64,000 nucleotides of DNA from Jackrogersella multiformis (Eukaryota > Ascomycota > Sordariomycetes > Xylariales > Hypoxylaceae). The position numbers were made by a program, and so were the translations under genes. The first letter of the stretch is position 1; each line of letters begins with the position of its first letter. Below, in pieces: positions 35,642 through 49,700 of the stretch. The stretch is from assembly GCA_902806575.1 (NCBI GenBank), contig CADCXD010000005.1, positions 1,054,001-1,118,000 of the forward strand, read 5' to 3'. The notes under the pieces were generated by a model. That model saw only the letters and a program-made list of their open reading frames with translations, did not search any database and had not been told where the DNA came from.

Positions 35642-38600
35642 ATATTCTTTTAATAGAAAGAAAAATTAACGTTTTTATTAATTATAAATTATTATTTTAT
35701 TAAATTAATTTTATTAAATTAATTTTTAATTTTTAATTTTTAATAAGTATATTAAGTATATTAATATTATCCTTTTTTTATCGTTGTTATCGTTATTAAT
35801 TAAAATATTATTATTATCGTTTAATAATATATGTTTGTGAACGAAGTGTATATTGTTAAAATCGTTAAGCGTTTATGTTTTAATTATAGGTTTAATTTTT
35901 AATGGTGTAAGTGTTAATGTTTTAATTGGTATTATTATTAGTTTTTTTATAATAGGCGTAATTAGTTTAGGTATAGGAGTTAATGTTTTAGTTTATAACG
36001 TAATTATGGTGATAAGTGTAATAAGTGGTGTTAATTATAATTTAATTTTTATAAAAAACTTTTTATAATTTATGGAGATATTACGTGCGTTTTTTGCAAT
36101 CGTTATAGTTTTAGCGATGTTTATTAAAAGTTTTTTTATTAATTATTATTATTTTTTAATAATCGAAAGGTTTTTTATAATTAAAGCGTGTTATTATTAT
36201 AATTATTAATTTATATTTATTAAGTTATTCTTTTGGTATATGTACGATTATTTTATCGTTTAGTTTATTTATAATTGGTTATATTGGTTTATTAATTAAG
36301 TTTGAAGGTATATTATTAAAGATTTACATATTTTTAAAAAGTTATATATTAAGGGATTATAATTTATTAGTAGATTTAATACAAAGTTAATTAAGTAATA
36401 AAGGATATTTTTTATTATAATTATTTAATAATATTATTATATTCTAAATAAGTAGATTTTTTAAATATTATTAATTAAAAGTTAATAAATAGTCTTTTTA
36501 TCGTATAAGATATTTAAGGATAAAACGTCTTTTTTATTTATTTATTTAATAATTTTTTAATTTTGTATAACATTTAATTATTATCGGTTTTTTTTACAAT
36601 AATTTAATTTGGTTACGGTTATTTTCTTACGTAAAGATCTTTTTTTTAAAAGATTTTAAATAATTAATTTATTAATATAATTTTATAAATTTACTAATTA
36701 TTAAATAATTTAAGCTTATATATAAGTTCATTAATTTATTTTAATATTAATAACGGTTTAATATATTATATTAATTATTTATAAAGCGACTTACCTAATA
36801 ATATATAACCTTTATATAATTTAAGGTAGATTATTATTTTTTTTAAAAAAAATAAGGTTATATTTTAAATTATAATAAGCTTTTATTTTAGTAATTATAA
36901 AGTTAATATATTCTTTTAATTTTTTTTAATAGTATTATCTTAATATATTATAATTAAGTATATTTTTAATACCTTTAATAAAGTAATAATAATTTATAGT
37001 TTAAAGCTATATATTAATTTATTAATTGATTTCCCAATTATTAATAATTTAATATTATTGAAGTTATATTATAGCGTTAAAATTATTTTTAATTATAATA
37101 CGTCGTTTAACAAATAATAATAATAAATTATTACTTCGATTTTTTAATTATATTATTTTATTATATTATTAATCTAAAAATAATAATTTATTAATATAAT
37201 TAATAATATCTTAAATTAAGTAAATAACGTTTATTATATTTCATTATTAAATTTAACGTTTTTATTTAAAATTATTTTATATAAAATGCCTTAATCTAAT
37301 AATAAACCTGATACTTAATATTTTTATATATTAAAATTATTTTCTTATTAAATTTATATATAATAATTATTATTATATTAAAGTAAATAAAGCTTTTAAT
37401 AAATTATATATTTTTCTTGTTTAAAACCTTTAATAAACTTATAATAAAATCTTAAGTTATTATATAAAATAGCAAAAATAATAGATTTATAAGTTTTAAT
37501 TTACCGTAAAGTTTTGAACGTTTAATCTAACTTTTATAATAATCGAGATAATATTTAACGTACTTTTAAACCTTTTATAAAAGGTTATAAATATAAACCA
37601 ATTCTAACTTATAAAACATTTATTTTAGTCCGAAATGATATTTTAAATTATAAATTTTATTAAATAATTTATATATATAAATTAATAAAATTATTAATTA
37701 ATATAAACCATCTAACTTAACATAATATATAAAATCGTTTTATAATTTATATCGAAACCATTTAACTATATCTTTACCTTTACTAATTTCCTAAAAAATA
37801 ATACGTAAATAATTTAATCGTTTATTATAATTATATTTTTTTAATATTTTTTTAAACTTATTATTTAATATAAATTTATTTAAAATATTTTTAAATGTTA
37901 ACTTTATTTTATCTTTTTACTCTATTAAATTTTTTATTTTATTTTATATTAATAAACGAAATAATATATCTAAAATTAAATTTAACCTTCCAAAAATATA
38001 ATAAACGTTAAAATTAAATTAAAATAAATATACTAAAATAGTTATTAATTTATTATTTATCTTATTTATATCGATTATTTTAAATATTATTTAATTAATA
38101 ATACCTTTCGTTACATTATAATCTATTAAAATAATAATTAATTATATATAAGATTATAATTAAACTTTATTATTCTTATAAGCTTAAATTAAATAAATAA
38201 TTTCTAATTTTATTACTTTATATTATAATTTAATTTTTATTAAAACCTTTAATAAAAATATAACTAAATAAATTACGTTAACTTTTATATTAATTCCGAT
38301 TTAAAATATATTTATATAAAATATTATAATTTTAAAACCTTTTTATTTTAATACATTTATTTTTAAGAACGTTATCTAATTATAATCTTAATATATTAAT
38401 ATTATTAGATTTAATAATTTATTTTATAATATTTTAAACAAATATAAATTATTTTTTATTAATATATACATAATCTTTATAATATATTAACATTTATACT
38501 AAGATTTTAAAGGAATTTTTTATTAAGTCCATCCCTTAATTAATATATTTATCTTTTTATTTTATAAAACCTTAACGTTTTATTAATATTATAAGATATA

Positions 38601-41409
38601 TTTCTATAAAAACCCTATTATACCGATATATATTTCCAAATTAATTAATATTTATAACATTAAAATCTTCTTAATTATATTTAACCTATTATTTATAATA
38701 ATAACTCTTAATTTATTAATTAAAAATCTAAATGAAATAATTAATAAAAAACTAAAAAATAATTTTTTTAACAATAATATAAATTTCATATTATCGTATA
38801 TACTAAACACCTAATTAAAATATTTCTTATACTATTCCTTAATATTATTAAATATTATAATATCGTCGATATATACTTTAATAAAGCTTTAAAAAAGCTA
38901 TTTATCGTTATATTAATTACAACTTTAATCGTAACTTTAATCGCAACTTTAATTATAACTACCATTATAATAATTTTCTTAATTATAACTATTAAAATTA
39001 TTTTATTATTAATTATAACCATTTTATTAATTATATTGATTATTATAATAACCTTAATCGCCTTAATAAACCTTTAATTAATTAATATAAAATATTATAT
39101 TATCGTAACCATAATAAGCAAATTAAATATTTTTAAATAACTTAATACCGTCGAAAATAATATTTTAAATAAGCATATCATTAAGTATCATATAAAGTTT
39201 AATATTAACTTTTAGATCCTTACTTCCTTTCGCTAATGTTTACTTACGCTATACTAATTATTTCTTATTTAAATAGTTAAAATAAGCATTTACAATCATT
39301 ATAATTAACTTTAAATTAATAATACCTATTACCTTAAATTCCAAATCTAACTTATTATAAATCGTTATCATTTACTATACATTTATAATTAATTTAAATA
39401 TTTAATAATTCCAAATAATATTTAATAACTAAATCTTAATAAATATATCCTTAAAGTAAAATTCTAAAGTATACTTTACTTTTTTAAAAAATATTAAAAC
39501 TTTTAATATATAAATCTTATATTAATTAAATAATACTTTAAAAATATATTTTATATCGTTTTATATTTTTTACTTCTTCTTAATAAATACTCAATTTATC
39601 TATTAATTCTATAAATCTCTATAAAATAACTTATAAACATTACCTTTAATCTTTATAACTTTTATAAATTCTTAATAAGTTATTTAACCAAAATCTATTT
39701 ACATATAAATATTACGCTAATACATATCATTACCTTTAATAAAATAATTAATATTATAAATCGTTTAATTTCCTAATATTAATTAACAACTTACCTTATC
39801 CCTTTATAATTATATAAATATTAAAACGTTATTAACTAAACCACTAAATAACTTAATAATAACTTAACGTTTAATTATAAATAAAATTATAACCTATTTC
39901 GTAATACATACGTAAGATTTATATATTAATCTAAAAATAAAATTAACTAATAAAGATTATAATTTTTAAAATTAATTAAATCCATTTATTAAAGATTATT
40001 TTAGCCTTAAAACGAAAGGTTAAACAAATTAATCAGCCATTATCTAGATTACCTTATCCCAGATTTTAATTAATTAATTAAATTATATATCTTTATTCGA
40101 TATAAAAGATTTATAATCTAATTATATATGCTTATTATAAAAAAAAGAAAATACAATAAATAGATATACGATAAATAATATTAATTTAATTACTTATAAC
40201 TTAATTTCTTAATAAAAAGCTAAAAATATAAAAAGGTTAACTTTAAGGTTTTACATAATTACTTATATAACTTTATTAATATTAATTTTTCGTAATATAA
40301 CTACTTATATTTACAATTAAATCTTTTAGTAAATAATAAAAAATATTGAAAGAATTATTTAAAGGCTTTATATAATCACTTATATAACCTTATTAACTTT
40401 AGTTTTTTCGATAAATTATAATTAAATCTCTTAATATAAGATTAATAATATAAATAAATCGATTTATGGATTAAATATAAACGCTAAAATAATTATTAAA
40501 TAACCTAGGATAATTATTAAAACTATTATAAGTTATATTTTTAGGTTATAAATTAATAAAAATTATAATAACGTTAGCAATATTAAAAAAATTAATAATT
40601 AATTAAATTAATTACTTTCCTCGTTAATAATCTTATTAATAATACCACAAGATCTAAATTGGCTAAGAAATTAATTAATATTAGGCTAATAAATAAAAAA
40701 TTAATTTTATTAATTAATATATAAAAATAATTAAAGCAAAAAATCAATATTAAAACAAGAACTTCTAAATTTAATAAAATAAGTTATAATATAACTCTTA
40801 ACGCTTTATTAAATATTCATTTAAACTTCTAAAGATTTAATACCCATTAAAAATTATAAGGTAACGCTTTTATTATAAAATTCTATATAATATAAAAGCT
40901 TTATATTAATAAAAAAATTAATAATATATTTAATAATATATTTATATAAAATAATAAATCATTTATACGCAATTAATATAACCTTTATATTATTTAAAAG
41001 TTTCGATAATTATGAATAAAAGCAACAATTTATAAAATATTATCGTTATCAAAATTTAAAATTATAAATAAAAAAAAACTTAATCGATTAAAAAAGCTTA
41101 ATCTTACTAAAATAACGTTAATACGTAAATTATAATATCATAAAAGAATAACAATATAATTAAATTTAATTACTAATAAAAAAAATAAAAACCATTAAGT
41201 AACAAAAAAACCAAAATAATAAAAATAATAATCGTAAAATATTTAAAGTTTAATAATATTTAAAGTCTAATAATTATTAATTAAATCTTTGCTACGTTAA
41301 CTCATCGTAATTAATTAACTTTAAATCTTTATTAATTAATTAAAAGCTTAATTAATTTAATGGTAAGATATAAATCGTTACGATATAACGGAAACAAGGT
41401 ACTACCATA

Positions 41410-41576
41410 TATTATACACTAATAAGTCAAAATAAAGGTCTTAAAATAATTATTATTCTTAAGAATAAAAGCAAAACTAATATCTTAAAAAATAACTAAT
41501 AAGTATAAAGCACAGGCCACCCTTAACGCACGGGCCATCATCTTAACCACAGACCATATAGCTGTGGCTCCTTATA
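41410..41576 (-). repeat. 5' LTR of element D (167 bp)
   Basis: The least mutated LTR interior in the window: it retains CACAGGCCACCC, GCACGGGCCATC and CCACAGACCATATAGC. Followed by the ATCGG duplication and then the resumed body of element A. Confidence 0.85.
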
Positions 41577-42926
41577 ATCGGAACTTTTTTAAAAAAATTA
41601 CATAATAAATTAAAATTAATTAAATTAACTTAATTAATAATAATAACGATATACTTTTAAATATCGATACTTTATAATAAATAATAATAATTAATAAAAA
41701 AGCTTTTAATAAATATCGCCGAAGTTATAACGATAATAAAAACGCGCTTAATATTTTTATAAATTATAAAAAAAAAATTATAAAAATTAAATTATAATTA
41801 ATATAACTTATTATATTTATTACCGTAATTACGTTAAAAATTAAAACATTAACTTTCGTATTTAAACTAATTACGTTTATTATTACAAAATCGATAATAA
41901 TATTAATTAAAATATAAACGCTTAATAATTTTAATAATGTACGTTTCGTTTATAAAAATACGTTATTAAACGATATTAACGACGTTTTAATTGATAATAA
42001 TAATAATAATAATAATAATAAAGAAAATAATATAAATATATTTATTAAACGTTAAAAATTAATTTAATAAAATTAATTTAATAGAATATTAATTTATAAT
42101 TAATGAAAACGTTAATTCTTTTTATTAAAAACGTATTATTAAAAATTAAAATCTTATAATTTATACTTAAAATGATGGCTTATATATTAAACATAACTTA
42201 TACTTTATATTTATTTATTTTTTAAAAAAAACAATTATTTAAGACTTTTATTTTAACTTATTAATATATAATAATTATTAAATTTTAAGGTTAATAAAAA
42301 TAATAAATTAAAATGACGAAAATATTATTTTTATATATTAATAATTTATATAATAAATAATAATAATTTTAATTTTAATTTTAACGTAATATTATCGTTA
42401 ATTAATAATATATTTAATAATATAATTAACGTTTTTATCGTTAATATAATTAAAATATAAAATATATTTAATAATATTATTAATTTTATCGTTTTATATA
42501 ATTTACACTTTATAGTTTTATATTTTATAAATATATATTAAATAATAAAAATTAAAATCGGTTTTAACTTTTTATATTATTTGTAAAAATATAATAATTA
42601 AAAAATAAATCGCCGTTAATTAAATATATAAATACGTAATTTCGAGAATTAAAAAGAACCATATAATTAATAAAGTTTATAATAAAGTATTTTTTTCCCG
42701 TAATATTTATAAATTTTTCGATTATAATAATTTAATTTTAATATTTAAAACTTTTAAGTTTTAATATATTTTAAATATAATTAAATATTAATATATAATA
42801 TATATTTATATATTATAAATATTAAAAATAATCGTTTAATATTATAATATATAATATTTAAAAATAAAATAAGTTTTTATTTAATATTGTTCCGTTTAAT
42901 TTATATAGTTTTAATTTTTAAATATA

Positions 42927-43094
42927 TAATGCGACCTTATAAAGGTCCTTGCATTAAATGAAGATATATACTTTATACCTTAAATTAAATAAATAAAATA
43001 AAGACGTTTAATCTTTATCTTATTTCTGGCCGGTTTTAAGATAACGGAGAAACCATTAATCTTATATATCAAAACACACCTTATAAGTTCCGTA
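42927..43094 (-). mobile_element. 168-bp inverted-end repeat, copy M4
   Basis: Begins TAATGCGACCTTATAAAGG and ends TATAAGTTCCGTA. The core has TGGCCGGTTTTAAGATAACGGAG. Fairly well preserved compared with the flanking DNA. Confidence 0.72.
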
Positions 43095-43524
43095 CTAATA
43101 TAACTTGATTAATTTTTTAAAAAAATAAAATGATTAAATTTAAATTATTATTATTTAAAATTATAAATAATAAATTAAATTATATAATTAAAATAATAAT
43201 AAAAAACCTTTTATAAGTACGCGTAAAAATATTAATAATATTTTACGAAATAAATAAACGTTAACAAGTAAAAATAAAATAAAAAAGTAAAAAAGTAAAA
43301 ATTAATTATAATATAAAAAAAATAACTTAAATAATACCGATTTTATTAATTTTAATTATATTATATATTATAACAATTATTTTTATATTATATATAAAAC
43401 GTTTAACTTTAATAATAATTTAAGTAAAATTTTAATTAAACGATTAATAAAACGTTAATAATTATTTACCGATAATAATTAACACGAAAAAAACGATAAT
43501 AATAATAAAAGTAATAAAAAGTAA

Positions 43525-43694
43525 TACGGTTTTTATAAAGTGTGTTTTTTAATATATAAAATTAATAATTTCTCCGTTATTTTAAAACGGGCGAAAAACA
43601 AAATAAAAACTAAAAGGTTTTATTTTATTTATTTAATTTAAAGTATAAAATATATATTTTTATTTAATATAAAAACCTTTATAAAGTTGTATTA
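43525..43694 (+). mobile_element. 168-bp family repeat, copy M5 (170 bp)
   Basis: Begins TACGGTTTTTATAAAG and ends TATAAAGTTGTATTA, with CCGTTATTTTAAAACGGGCG inside. Opposite orientation to M4, with about 430 bp between them. One of the more mutated copies. Confidence 0.68.
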
Positions 43695-43759
43695 AAAAAT
43701 TAAAATTAAAATTAAATATACTTTAATTAAATTAAAACGAAAAAAATAATAACAATATT

Positions 43760-46700
43760 TATAAAAAGCCATAAGTATATAGTTTATACTTAAGGTAATG
43801 GCCCGTACGTTAAGGATGGCCCATACTTTATACTTATTAGCTTTATTTTACGATATTAATTTTATTTTTATTTTTAAAAATAATAATTATTTTAAAATCT
43901 TTATTGTAACTTATTAATGTATAATATATAATAACATTTCGCTCTCGTTATATCGTAATGATTTATACTTTACCGTTAAATTAATTAAGTTTTTAATTAA
44001 TTAATAAAAATTTAAGATTAATTAATTACGATACGTTAACGTAATAATGATTTAATTAATAATTATTAAACCTTAAATATTTTATAAATATTTTATAAAT
44101 ATTTTGATTTTTTTTATTATCTAATAATTTTTGTTTTATCATTATTAATCGAATTTAATTATGTTATTATTTTTTTATAATATTATAATTTACGTATTAA
44201 CGTTATTTTAATAAAATTAAGGATTTTTAATCGATTAAGTTTTTTTGTTATAACTTTAAATTTTAATAACGATAATATTTTATAAATTATTACTTTTATT
44301 TATAATTATTAAAATTTTTAACTAATATAAAGATTATATTAATCGCGTATAAATAATTTATTATTTTATATAAATATATTATTAAATATAAAATTAATTT
44401 TTTTATTAATATAAGGTTTTTAAATTATACGGAATTTTATAATGAAAACGTTATTTTATAACTTTTAATAAGTATTAAATAAAACGTTAAAAATTATATT
44501 ATAATTTACTTTATTAGATTTGGAAATTTTTATTTAAAAGTTAATATTAATTTTAATATCGATTTTTTATTTTAATTATTTTTATATATTAATTAATAAA
44601 AATAATTTTTTATTTATTAACTTAATATTAATTAATTTCTTGACCAATTTAAATGTTATAATATTAATAATAAAATTATTAATAAAAGAAATAATTAATT
44701 TAATTAATTATTAGATTTTTTAATTTTTTAATTTTTAATTTTTAATTTCTTTAATATTATTAACGGTATTATAATTTTTATTAATTTATAACTTAAAAAT
44801 ATAACTTATAATAGTTTTAATAATTAATTTAAGTTATTTAATGATTACTGTAATATTTATATTTAATTTATAAATTAATTAATTTAGATTATTAATTTTA
44901 TGTTAAGAAATTTAATCGTAATTTATTAGAAAAATTAAAATTAAAGAAATTATGTAAGTAATTATATAAAATCTTTAAACAACTTTTTTGATATTTTTAA
45001 TTATTTATTAAAAAAATTTAATTATAAATATAAATAATTATATCGCGAAAAGTTAATATTATTAATGGTATATTTATTTATTATATTTTTTATGATAAAA
45101 ATACGTAATTAAATTATAAATCTTTTATATCAAATAAAAATATATAGTTTAATCCATTAATTAAAATTTAGAATAAGATAACTTAAATAATAATTAATTT
45201 ATTTATTTAACCTTCCGTTTTAAAATTAAAATAAGTTTTAATAAATAAATTTAATTAATATTAAAGATTATAACCTTTATTAATTAATTGTATACTTAAA
45301 TTAATATATAAATCTTAAATATATATTACGAAATAAGTTATAATTTTATCCATAATTAAACATTAGATTATTAATAAATTGTTTAACGGTTTAATTAATA
45401 ACGTTTTAATATTTATATAATTATAAAAAGATAAAATAAATTATTAATTAATATTAAAAGATTAAACAATTTATAATATTAATTATTTTATGGCGAATAT
45501 AATTAAATTTATAATAATAAATAATTTTTTTATTAACAATGATTATACGTATTAATGTAATATTTATATATAAATAATTTTTATTTAAATAATTTATTAA
45601 AAATTTACAAAAATTATAAAAATTAAAAGTAATTTTTATAAATTATTTCGTAAAAATTTATAAAATTAATAAATAAGTTAAATATTTATTAAAAGAAAAT
45701 ATATAAAACGATATAAAATATATTTTTAAAAGGTTCTTTAATTAATATAAAATTTATATATTAAAAGCTTGAATATTTCTTAAAAAAATAAAATATATTT
45801 TAAAATTTTACATTAAAAATATATTTATTAAAATTTAATTATTAAATATTATTCGAAATTATTAAATATTTAAATTAAATACAAATATATAATAAATTAA
45901 ATCTAAAATTTAAAATAATAACTATTATTAATTTAAAATTAATTATAATAATTATAAACGTTTATTTTAAATATTTAAATAAAATAATTAATATAATATA
46001 AATAAATATTAACGAAAAAATTTAAAAATTTAAAAGTTAATATTAAGCTTTATATAAAAGTTAATAATATTGTTATTTAAAATATTTTTTAATAATATTA
46101 AGTTATTTAAAAATATTTAATTTATATATTAAAATTATAATAATACAATATTTTATATTAATTAATTGAAGATTTATTAAAGCGATTGAAATTATTATCA
46201 TAATAAATATAATTAATAAAATAATTTTAATTAATATTAAAATGATTATAATTTTAATAGTTATAATTAAAATGGAAATTATTATAATACTAATTATAAT
46301 TAATATAATAATAAATAAAATAATAAACGTTAAAATAATAATTAATAAAATTATTATTATTATAATTATAAATATTATAATAACCGTTTTTATTTTTATT
46401 AAAAACGATAAAAGAAAATAAGAAATCGTTTTAATAACGATATATATTTATAAAATAAAATTAAATATAAAAATAATAAAAAAAATCGTAAAGAAAATAA
46501 GAAAAATATATAAATAAATAATTATTTTTCAATAATAAATGATTAATTATAATAAAACCTATATATTAAAAATATTTAATATTAAATTTAATTATTTTAA
46601 ATATATATACGTTAATAAATATATAAAATTTAAAAATTTATAATTATTTTAAAAAACAAAATAAATAATAAAAAGTTAACTTAAAATTAAGAAAATTATT

Positions 46701-49700
46701 AATATATACTTTATTTAAAAATAAATAAAAATACATAATAAATAATATAATTAAAAAAATTTATATTTTGACTTTTATAATTAACAAACTTACCGAAAAA
46801 AAAGTTTAAATATTTTATAAAAAAAATTAATTTAATATAAATATATATAATATTTTAACATAAGAAAAATAAAATATTAAAAGATTTATTATTAATTTAT
46901 AATTATTATTAAAAATAAAACGAGGTTTTATTAAAATAAATATATCGATTTTAAATATATTTAAATTTAAACATATTTTAAATTTTATAATTAAAAAAAC
47001 ATAAGGATCGATTTAATTAACGGTTAATAAAAAACATATAAATCTAAATATATATATTTATTAAGTATATAAAATAAAACATTTTGTAATAGAATTTATA
47101 ATTAAATATATAATTAAGGTAAAATAAATTAATAAAAATAATTATATCGTTTAATTATTTTTATTTTATTATTTAAAATTTTATTAATAGTAAAAAAAAA
47201 GTTAAATAATTATTAATTTTAAATTATTAAATAAAAATGTTTTAATTAATATTTATTTATTATTGTATTAAAAATAATTTTTTTAAAACTTATAAATAAA
47301 CTTTTATTTTTTTTATTAATTATTTATTATATTTAAATATAAAAACAAAATAACGATAATATCGTTAAAAAGATTAAAAGCTTTTAACGTTAAGTTAATA
47401 AGATTTAAGAGTTCTTTAATTTTTAGGTAACGATTTATAAATTAAAATTTAAAACTTTTTTAAAATTTTATTAAAATATATATCGATAATATAATAATAT
47501 TAAACAATAATATAAAATTTTTTTTTTAATTTTTTATCGATTATATTATTTAAATTGTTAATTAATAAATTAAGAATTATTATTATAAACGATAAAATAA
47601 ATATAATTAAAAAAAATTTAATGTTATAAATATTACTTAATTTGGAAAAATATATCGATATAATAAGGCTGTTATAAAAATATATTTTATGATATTAATA
47701 AAAAATTAAGCTTTTATAAAATAAAAAAACGAAAATATTAATTAAAGAATAAATTTAATAAAAGATTTTTTTAAAATCTTAATATACACATTAATATATT
47801 ATAAAAATTATATATATATTAATAAAAAATAAATTATTAAATTTAATAATATTAACGTATGAAAATTATAATTAAATGATATTCTTAAAAATGAATATAT
47901 TAAAATAAAAAGGTTTTAAAGTTATAATATTTTATATAAATATATTTTAAAACACAGTTAATATAAAAATTAAGGTAATTTATTTAATTATATTTTTATT
48001 AAAAGTTTTAATAAAAGTTAAATTATAATATTAAATATTAAAATTAAAAATGATTTATTTAATTTCAATTTATAAAAATAATAAAATTTAATTATTATTT
48101 TAATAAATTATAATATAATAAAAATATTATTTATTAAATAATATTTATTATATTTTTTAAAAATTTAATTTAATTTTCGATATATTATTTTATTTATCGA
48201 CATAAAATAATGTACAAAATTTAATTAAATAAAAAATTAAAATAAAATTAACATTTAAAAATATCTTAAATAACTTTATTTATATATTTATTAAATTAAT
48301 GTTAAATAATAAGTTTAAAAAATATTAAAAGGTTATAATTGTCATAAATAATTAAATTATTTACGTATTATTTTTTAACAAATTAATAAAAATAAAGATA
48401 TAATTAAATAATATTAATATGAATTATAAAATAATGTTATATATTATATTAATTTATATTTATAACTTTTCGTAAAAAAATTAAAAATACGTTAAACATT
48501 ATCTTAATTATCATAAAAATTAAAATAAACGTTTAAAGTTTTATAATAAATTAAAATTTTATCGTAAATTTATTAAAAATTTTAAATAAAGGAAATATAT
48601 CATTTATTAAAAATTTTATTCATTTTAATATAATAATAATAATTATATATAAATTTAATAACTTTTTTTTTTAATATTTAAAAATATTATTTATTTGATT
48701 TAAAATATTATTAATTATATTAATAAAATATTATTTTTAAATTAATAATATAATATAATAACGTAATTAAAAAGTTAAAGTAATAATTTATTATTATTAT
48801 TTATTAAATAATATATCGTAATTAAAAATAATTTTAATAATATTAAGTTATTAATAATTAAAAAATTATTTAATAAATTAATATATAATTATAAATTATA
48901 AATTATTATTACTTCGTTAAAAATATTAAAGAATATAATTAATTATAATATATTAAAATAATATTATTGAAAAAAAATGAAAAAATAAATTAATTTTATA
49001 ATTATCGAAATAAAGTTTCGTTACGATTTAAAATAATTTTTTTTTAAAAAGATAAATTAATTTATTTTAAATTATATAAAAGTTATATATTATTAAGTAA
49101 GTTATTTTATAAATAGTTAATATAACGTATTAAATCGTTATTAATTTAAAATAAATTAATAAATTTACGTATAAGTTTAAATTATTTAATTATTTATAAA
49201 TTTATAAATTTATATTAATAAATTAATTATTTAAGATTTTTTAAAGAAAAGATCTTTACGTAAGAAAATAATTATAATTATATTAAATTATTGTAAAAAA
49301 AGATAATAACAATTAAGTATTATACGAGATTAAAAAAAAATTTAAATTAACGAATAAATAAATAAAAAAAACGTTTTATTTTTAATTATCTTATATAATA
49401 AAGAGATTATTTATTAATTTTTAATTAATGATATTTAAAAAGCTTATTTATTTAAAATTTAATAATATTATTAAATAAATATAATAAGATTTATTTTTTA
49501 TTTTTTAATTAATTTTCTATTAAATTAATTACTAAATTATAATCTTTTAATATAAAAATTTTTAAAGACACGTAAACTTTTAATAATATACTTTTAAAAT
49601 TAATTAACAAATTAATTATGGATATTTTAAAAATATAATAATTAATTATAAATAAGTAATAATATATATTAAATAATAACATAATTATATATCTATTAAA

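Larger units (their letters stand above)
35475..41576 (-). mobile_element. Element D: Ty3/Gypsy retrotransposon nested in A (TSD ATCGG)
   Basis: Complete at both ends: LTRs at 35,475-35,641 and 41,410-41,576, each 167 bp, flanked by the 5-bp duplication ATCGG at 35,470-35,474 and 41,577-41,581. Orientation is minus. Next to the 5' LTR a TGGTAGTACC sequence (on the minus strand, 2 nt inside the LTR) is a candidate primer-binding site. The RT box reads KVYIDDIIIF with YIDD at 38,873-38,862, followed by the usual Gypsy RT region. Compared with C, about 2 kb between the gag-like region and RT are missing, and another piece is missing at about 36,220 ahead of the pre-LTR segment, so the copy was probably non-autonomous. 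It keeps more non-CpG cytosine than A, fitting a younger insertion. Confidence 0.85.
28415..42273 (+). mobile_element. Element A: Ty3/Gypsy LTR retrotransposon, split by element D
   Basis: 5' LTR begins at 28,415 (TATAAAAAGCTATAATTATATGG). The body runs to 35,474, is interrupted by element D (35,475-41,576 plus a 5-bp duplication), and resumes at 41,582 through the pre-LTR segment to a shortened 3' LTR at about 42,137-42,273. Net length is about 7.75 kb, including three 168-bp repeats (31,155; 33,351; 34,542) and a ~138-bp insertion (35,250-35,387). The reverse-transcriptase box is still recognisable near 32,470-32,500, reading YIDN, with the second catalytic Asp codon changed GAT to AAT. No open frame survives. 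Cytosines left are mostly CpG, so this is one of the most mutated, hence probably older, copies. Flanking 5-mers do not match convincingly. Confidence 0.8.
42274..43759. other. AT-saturated spacer between elements A and B
   Basis: No gene. It contains two oppositely oriented 168-bp repeats (M4 and M5). The remainder is A/T with CpG remnants and matches nothing else I recognise in the window. Confidence 0.6.

Noticed and set aside
35853..36068. 71-codon frame with hydrophobic product, similar to a 75-codon frame at 62,796-63,023 (-)
   Set aside because: Both lie antisense within the Gypsy family's pre-LTR segment. RIP turns Gln/Trp codons of the sense strand into stops while leaving this antisense reading open; the Ile/Val/Leu richness is a product of A/T composition. 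The similarity reflects shared repeat ancestry, not a conserved peptide.
28415..41576. LTRs at 28.4 kb (+) and 41.5 kb (-) read as one 13-kb inverted-repeat transposon
   Set aside because: The 3' LTR at 35,475 and the ATCGG duplication show two separate LTR elements in opposite orientation, one nested in the other.
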